Source of the DNA: Intestinicryptomonas porci
GTDB lineage: Bacteria; Verrucomicrobiota; Verrucomicrobiia; Opitutales; Intestinicryptomonadaceae
Reading direction: 5' to 3'
NCBI RefSeq assembly: GCF_033971905.1
Contig: NZ_JALBUT010000004.1
Coordinates: 62,001-126,000, forward strand
Length of the DNA: 64,000 nt
Shown: positions 59,699-64,000 of the stretch, in pieces
How the letters are laid out: every line of letters begins with the position of its first letter
How positions within the stretch are numbered: the first letter of the stretch is position 1
Translations under genes and position numbers: made by a program
The notes under the pieces: model-generated
Databases searched by the model: none
Seen by the model: only the letters and a program-made list of their open reading frames with translations
Told to the model about the DNA's origin: nothing

Positions 59699-62086
59699 AT
59701 GGGTATTTTTAAGGCGTGGTGGCATACGCAAAGCTGCGTGGGCGTTCTTTTTGATAAAGATTTAAATTCACTGCCTCGCCTTCGCATTGAGTCGGCGGGG
59801 GAATCGATAAGCGTGCAGTCGCGCTTTGCCTCTCCCGTGGAATTTGCCGCCTACACTTCATATTTCATAAAAGACGGCGCGGTTCATTTCTTTTTAAGCC
59901 GCTCGAACTTCCACAATGTGGCAAAGCACGGCAGGGGCGAATTTTATCTCTGCGGAAATTTCAACGGGTGGCAGGACGCCATTGGAAAAGACGCGTGGAA
60001 GCTGAAAAAAGGCTCGTGCGAGTTTGAGTATGAGCTGGCTGTTCCGATTTCTTATTTCGGGGATTTGCGCAAAAAGTTTTTGTTTAAATTCGCAAACAAA
60101 GAGGGCAGGTGGTTTCAGCCGAGAGCCGACGCACCGAATTTGGAATACGATGCGGATGGTAATGCAAATTTGCGTTTTTTGTTTTCGCGCACGCATAAAA
60201 ATTTCATTTTGGCGCAGTCTTCGAAAGCCTGCGATTTGCGTGAGGATTCGTATATTGTAAACGAGGACTCTTTGACAAGGCTTCGCATAGACGAGGCGGA
60301 GCTTCTGCTCGAATCCAATTACGGATGCAAAATGGGCGTTGAAATTTCGGGCGGGAAAACAACATTCAATTTCTTTGCGCCCCGCGCGGATTATGTCGAG
60401 CTTTTATTGCGAAAATTGCCATCGGACAATCCTGAAACTTTCGCGATGCAAACGGAAGACGGCGCGTTGTGGACGCTTTCTTTCAACGAAAATCTGGCGG
60501 GCAAATATTACACCTACAAAGTTTTCGGAAGGAATTTAAACGCTTCGACTTCATTCGATTTCTCGCGCGAAATCATAGACCCTTACGCGGAGCTTCTCAC
60601 TTGCGCGGACGGCGTTGCAAAAATAGTCGATGCGCGTTTTGCACCGAGGGCGGAAGTTCCGTTTGTTCCGCCAAAGTGGCAGGATTTGTCGATAATGGAA
60701 ATCCATATACGCGACGTGCTAAAAAACGCCCCAGAAAGCATTGCGGAGCGTGAAAAACTTGGCTTTAAGGGCATTTCAAAGTGGCTTGATTCGGACGACT
60801 GCTATCTGCTTAAAACAAACGTAAACGCGGTTGAAATACAGCCCGTGCAGGAGTTCGACAACAAGTCGGTTGCCGAGTACCATTGGGGGTATATGCCCGT
60901 AAACTGGTTCGCCCCGTCGTCGGCGTATGCGTCGGGCTTCATGACGCAGGCGGAAGATTTTGCCGAAATGGTTGACGCTTTCCACAAAAGAAATCTGGCG
61001 GTAATTTTGGATGTCGTTTACAACCATGTAGGGGAGCCGAACTATCTTATAGCGATAGACAAAGAGTATTATTTTAATACGACAAAGGATTTTGCGCTGA
61101 CAAATTTCAGCGGATGCGGAAACGATTTCAGGGCGGACGCCCCGATGTCGAAAAAGCTCATAATTGAAAGCTTGAAGCATTTTGTTTCGCGCTACAACGT
61201 TGACGGTTTCAGGTTTGATTTGGCAGAGCTGATAGGATTCGACACTCTTTCCGAAATAGAAGTTGAGCTTAAAAAGGTGAAGCCCGGCATCATACTCATC
61301 GCGGAGCCGTGGAGTTTTAGGGGCAACATATCCGGCGCGCTTTTTGACGGCGGCTTTGCCTATTGGAACGACGGATTCAGAGAATTTATGCTTTCTTATG
61401 CAAAAGGCGGCGGCAATGCCGAAGGCTTCAAATACTATGTTTCGGGCTCGCAAAAATACTACGCCTCATGGCCGGCCCAAACAGTAAATTACATCGAAAG
61501 CCACGACGATTTTTGCATGCTCGACAGAATTTCCCAAACGCCCGAAAATCCGAGTGTTTCGGAAATCAAAACATACAAAATGTGCATCGCGCTGATTTTG
61601 ACAAGCATAGGAATTCCCATGGTTGCAGAGGGCGCGGATTTGCTCCGCACGAAGCAGGGCGTTAAAAACACCTATTTAATGGGAGATTTAAATGCGCTAA
61701 ATTACGAAAGGGGTTGCGAATATACGGGGCTTCGCTCATGGGTTAGGAGCTTTTTGGCGTTTAGAAGGTCTGATAAATCAAAGGCTTTACGTCTTGCCGA
61801 CAGGTATTCGGAAGGCTATTTGGAATTTTTTAAGGCTGAAAAATCGGAGTCTTCGGGAGTCCTTTTCAACGCGGATTTGTCGGTTCGCGCAAAGATGGTT
61901 TTTGCGGCGTTCAACCCCTCCGACGCTCTTGTAAAAATGCCTCTTGGCGGATTAAATCCCGCCGATTTTTTGCAGATTGCGGACATTTCGCGTTTCGATG
62001 AAAACGGGATTTCCGACGGAAATTATTTCGATAAAAACTTCCTTTTGCTTCCGCCGAAATCCTTTGCCCTGTTTGTGCAAAAATAG
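59699..62086 (+). CDS. GH13 debranching/pullulanase-type glycoside hydrolase
   Basis: 795 residues, cytoplasmic. The first half has CBM48/Ig-like domains (FYLCGNFNGWQDAIGKDAWK near residue 80, TTFNFFAPRADYVELLLRK near 220). The GH13 barrel has EIQPVQEFDNKSVAEYHWGY then MPVNWFAPSSAY, LAVILDVVYNHVGE, the nucleophile Asp in VDGFRFDLAELIG, the acid/base Glu in LIAEPWSFRGN and the third Asp in NYIESHDDFC. Subfamily features (YHWGYMPVNWFAP) match type I pullulanase/glycogen debranching enzymes, which cleave alpha-1,6 links. With glgA nearby it may process glycogen. No signal peptide. Confidence 0.9.
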   Translation: MGIFKAWWHTQSCVGVLFDKDLNSLPRLRIESAGESISVQSRFASPVEFAAYTSYFIKDGAVHFFLSRSNFHNVAKHGRGEFYLCGNFNGWQDAIGKDAWKLKKGSCEFEYELAVPISYFGDLRKKFLFKFANKEGRWFQPRADAPNLEYDADGNANLRFLFSRTHKNFILAQSSKACDLREDSYIVNEDSLTRLRIDEAELLLESNYGCKMGVEISGGKTTFNFFAPRADYVELLLRKLPSDNPETFAMQTEDGALWTLSFNENLAGKYYTYKVFGRNLNASTSFDFSREIIDPYAELLTCADGVAKIVDARFAPRAEVPFVPPKWQDLSIMEIHIRDVLKNAPESIAEREKLGFKGISKWLDSDDCYLLKTNVNAVEIQPVQEFDNKSVAEYHWGYMPVNWFAPSSAYASGFMTQAEDFAEMVDAFHKRNLAVILDVVYNHVGEPNYLIAIDKEYYFNTTKDFALTNFSGCGNDFRADAPMSKKLIIESLKHFVSRYNVDGFRFDLAELIGFDTLSEIEVELKKVKPGIILIAEPWSFRGNISGALFDGGFAYWNDGFREFMLSYAKGGGNAEGFKYYVSGSQKYYASWPAQTVNYIESHDDFCMLDRISQTPENPSVSEIKTYKMCIALILTSIGIPMVAEGADLLRTKQGVKNTYLMGDLNALNYERGCEYTGLRSWVRSFLAFRRSDKSKALRLADRYSEGYLEFFKAEKSESSGVLFNADLSVRAKMVFAAFNPSDALVKMPLGGLNPADFLQIADISRFDENGISDGNYFDKNFLLLPPKSFALFVQK

Positions 62087-62148
62087 GCTTTGCCGTTTTG
62101 GCGATAAATTTTCAAATGCTAAAAATTTTTTGCAAAGTTTATAAAAAA

Positions 62149-63528
62149 CTATTCCAAGACGCCGTCCATTGCGGAAACTCCCGCGCTTATGATTTTTACG
62201 CTTACAAGCTTTCCGATTAGTTCTTCGGGGGCTTTGAATATGACTTTTCTATGGGTTCTCGTGCGCCCCATGAGGTTGCCAAGCCCGCGCTTTGCCTTGC
62301 TTTCAACAAGGACTTCCTGCGAGGTGTTTACTAATCTTTCGTTAAAATCCAAAGATTGTTTTTTTAGCATTTCCAAAAGAATTTGGTTTCTGCGCTCCTT
62401 TTCGTCTTCGGAAACATTGTCTTCAAGTTCTGCCGAAACCGTGCCCATTCTGGGGCTGTACTTGAATATGTACGCCATGTCGAAACCGCATTCTTTGAAG
62501 ACTTCGCACGTTTTTAAAAAATCCTCTTCCGTTTCATTGGGATAGCCGACGATTATGTCGGTTGAAAGCGAAAAAATTTCTTTTGATGCTTTAAGAGCCT
62601 TTGCGATTTTTATGAATTTTTCGGCCGAGTATGGGCGGCGCATTTCCCTTAAAACGCGGTCGCTTCCCGATTGCAGTGGAAGATGCGCGTATTCGCAAAT
62701 TTTCTCCAGACTTGAATATGCCGCAATCAGGTCTTCTTTAAAAAATGAAGGGTGGGGCGATACAAATCTTATGCGCTCAATTCCATTTATTTTGTTTATT
62801 TTTTCCAGAAGCCGGACAAACGGGCTTTTGCCCTGCACATTTGGCATTTCGCCCCTGCCGTATGCATTTACGACCTGACCTAAAAGCTGTATTTCCTTTG
62901 CACCCGAGTTTGCGAGAATTTCAGCCTCGTTTACGATGTCTTCCATCGGACGCGAGCGTTCTATGCCGCGAGTTTTGGGTACAATGCAGTATGAGCATTT
63001 CATTGCGCACCCTTGCATTATAGAGATATTTGCGCAAATCTGACTTTTTGAAAAATCGTGGAGTTTTATTAAGTTATGCGAAGTTTCGTCGTCTTCTATG
63101 TTTATGATTGCATCGTTATGCTTCCATTTTTTGCGTTCGCCTTTTTGCGGGTCTTGGGGAATGATGCCGGCTTTGCGCCTTTTTGCGATTTCTTCTATAT
63201 AGTCCGCGACATACGGCGTTTTGCGCGATCCTGCTATAAAATCTATCTTGGGGACGGACTTCACAATTTCCGAGCCCCTGTTTTGGGACATACAGCCCAT
63301 TACACCGATGATTGGAAATCCGTTTTTCTTTTTGTGGGAAATCCGCAAAAGCTTGCCGATTGCCTTCTGCTCGGCGGCTTCCCTGACGGAGCATGTGTTT
63401 GCCACAAACACGTCTGCTTCGGCTTCCGTGCGCGCTATTTCATGCCCGCGCAATTTAAGCTGGGCGGCAAGATTTTCCGAGTCGCGCTCGTTCATTTGGC
63501 AGCCGTATGTCTTGATGTAAACCTTCAT
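62149..63528 (-). CDS. miaB: tRNA-2-methylthio-N6-dimethylallyladenosine synthase
   Basis: 459 residues. N-terminal UPF0004 domain starts MKVYIKTYGCQMNERDSENL with three conserved Cys for an auxiliary [4Fe-4S] cluster; the radical-SAM motif is CAMKCSYCIVPKTRGIERSR near residue 180 (CxxxCxxC); ADLPLQSGSDRVL-type segment (HLPLQSGSDRVLREMRRPYS) and a C-terminal TRAM domain (QEVLVESKAKRGLGNLMGRT) follow. MiaB adds a methylthio group to i6A37 of tRNAs reading UNN codons. It is convergent with the GH13 gene. Confidence 0.96.
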   Translation of the reverse strand: MKVYIKTYGCQMNERDSENLAAQLKLRGHEIARTEAEADVFVANTCSVREAAEQKAIGKLLRISHKKKNGFPIIGVMGCMSQNRGSEIVKSVPKIDFIAGSRKTPYVADYIEEIAKRRKAGIIPQDPQKGERKKWKHNDAIINIEDDETSHNLIKLHDFSKSQICANISIMQGCAMKCSYCIVPKTRGIERSRPMEDIVNEAEILANSGAKEIQLLGQVVNAYGRGEMPNVQGKSPFVRLLEKINKINGIERIRFVSPHPSFFKEDLIAAYSSLEKICEYAHLPLQSGSDRVLREMRRPYSAEKFIKIAKALKASKEIFSLSTDIIVGYPNETEEDFLKTCEVFKECGFDMAYIFKYSPRMGTVSAELEDNVSEDEKERRNQILLEMLKKQSLDFNERLVNTSQEVLVESKAKRGLGNLMGRTRTHRKVIFKAPEELIGKLVSVKIISAGVSAMDGVLE

Positions 63529-63678
63529 TTTTATTCTCCAAATAAAGCGGTTTTTGCGTTTTTTTTAAAGGTCAAAATTAAAATTTTTTTGCGTTTGATT
63601 AAACTTGAAAAAAATCGGAGCCTTTGGTTTTATTTAAAGTCTATTATTTTTGGCGCATAATCCGCCGATATTTTTTAT

Positions 63679-64000
63679 ATGAACGATTTTTCATCATCAG
63701 TCCGCGAAAGCTCGTTTGGCGAAATAGGATTTGTAAGCTGCAGCGATTTTCATTGCGCAGTTCCCCTTTCGTTTGCGCTTGGCGGCGGGTTGAAGTCTTT
63801 TGACATAAGGTATGAAACTTACGGGAAGCTTAATGCTGAAAAATCAAACGCTATATTGGTTTGCCACGCGCTTACGGGCGACCACCATTGCGCGGGGATT
63901 TACTCTTTGACGGATAAAAAAGCGGGGTGGTGGAACAACATAATAGGCCCCAACAAGCCGCTTGACACAAACAAATATTTCATAATCTGCTCAAACTGCA
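63679..64000 (+). CDS. metX: Homoserine O-acetyltransferase, 3'-truncated by window edge
   Basis: An ATG at 63679 opens a frame of 107 codons running off the window. The translation contains CAVPLSFALGGGLKSFDIRY, then YETYGKLNAEKSNAILVCHA and LTGDHHCAGIYSLTDKKAGW then WNNIIGPNKPLDTNKYFIIC, the MetX signature (alpha/beta hydrolase with conserved HALTG and GWWNN segments). MetX acetylates homoserine with acetyl-CoA for methionine synthesis. The nucleophile Ser and the rest lie beyond the edge. No SAM riboswitch is seen in the 150-base upstream gap. Confidence 0.9.
   Translation, partial: MNDFSSSVRESSFGEIGFVSCSDFHCAVPLSFALGGGLKSFDIRYETYGKLNAEKSNAILVCHALTGDHHCAGIYSLTDKKAGWWNNIIGPNKPLDTNKYFIICSNC

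Noticed and set aside
1..64000. tRNA, rRNA and known riboswitches
   Set aside because: I looked for T-loop motifs and family leaders upstream of ribD, dapA and metX and saw none; a covariance-model scan would be decisive.

Overview
The window looks like chromosomal DNA of a verrucomicrobial bacterium, most likely of the Opitutae/Opitutales type. Three secreted proteins end in the PEP-CTERM form common there (VPEPST/VPEPAT, a hydrophobic stretch, then an Arg/Lys tail). Other hints are a TAT-type Gfo/Idh/MocA oxidoreductase, a TIGR02597-like secreted protein, an NSS transporter with a tiny MetS-type partner, and a DnaG whose zinc ligands are degenerate. Coding DNA has moderate GC, intergenic DNA is AT-rich, and Shine-Dalgarno sites are often weak. 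Lineage is inferred from protein style only; no rRNA is present, and I found no tRNA or CRISPR array.

Layout. 1-5.4 kb: 3' part of a transhydrogenase alpha gene, a large beta-helix PEP-CTERM gene with an apparent A7 frameshift in its signal peptide, a metallo-beta-lactamase-fold hydrolase with ribD, and a DoxX protein. 5.5-7.4 kb: rpsB-tsf, followed by four tandem 45-bp hairpin repeats and a terminator. 7.5-14.8 kb: a second PEP-CTERM protein, a left-handed beta-helix protein, then ruvA, a NifA-like regulator with degenerate sigma-54/ATPase motifs, ptsI and a glcD-like oxidase on the minus strand. 14.9-19.7 kb: an AT-rich GH49-like glycosidase, dapA-dapB, a Nudix hydrolase and a DUF362-like protein. 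19.8-25.7 kb: a TPR lipoprotein, dnaG, rpoD with a histone-H1-like tail, and a small exported protein overlapping rpoD.

25.8-33.3 kb is the accessory region: an AT-rich RsiV-like gene (second A7 frameshift), a decayed tyrosine recombinase, a 1007-residue beta-helix/acetylxylan-esterase fusion, and several secreted or lipoproteins. 33.4-35.9 kb: dhaK-dhaL-lsrF, a kinase/aldolase operon for small phosphorylated ketoses. 36.2-39.9 kb: GspG-like pseudopilin, CinA-domain protein, Gfo/Idh/MocA oxidoreductase and HEAT-repeat protein, behind a good sigma-70 promoter with an operator-like dyad. 40.0-46.9 kb: NSS transporter plus MetS-like subunit, a Na+/H+ antiporter and secA.

47.0-57.5 kb is a long plus-strand run: ClC channel, mazG, YgjP-type peptidase, glgA, SNF2 helicase, exonuclease III, a HIT protein, acyl-ACP thioesterase, a membrane protein and gmk. 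57.5-64 kb: an acyl-ACP/acyl-CoA synthetase, a DivIC/FtsB-like protein, a GH13 debranching-type enzyme, miaB and the 5' end of metX. Core replication, transcription, translation, secretion and division genes alternate with carbohydrate-active and surface genes, which fits a polysaccharide-using, possibly gut-associated heterotroph. The best leads are the tsf-trailing hairpin array, the two A7-frameshifted export signals, the zinc-less DnaG, the sigma-54-uncoupled regulator and the H1-tailed RpoD.
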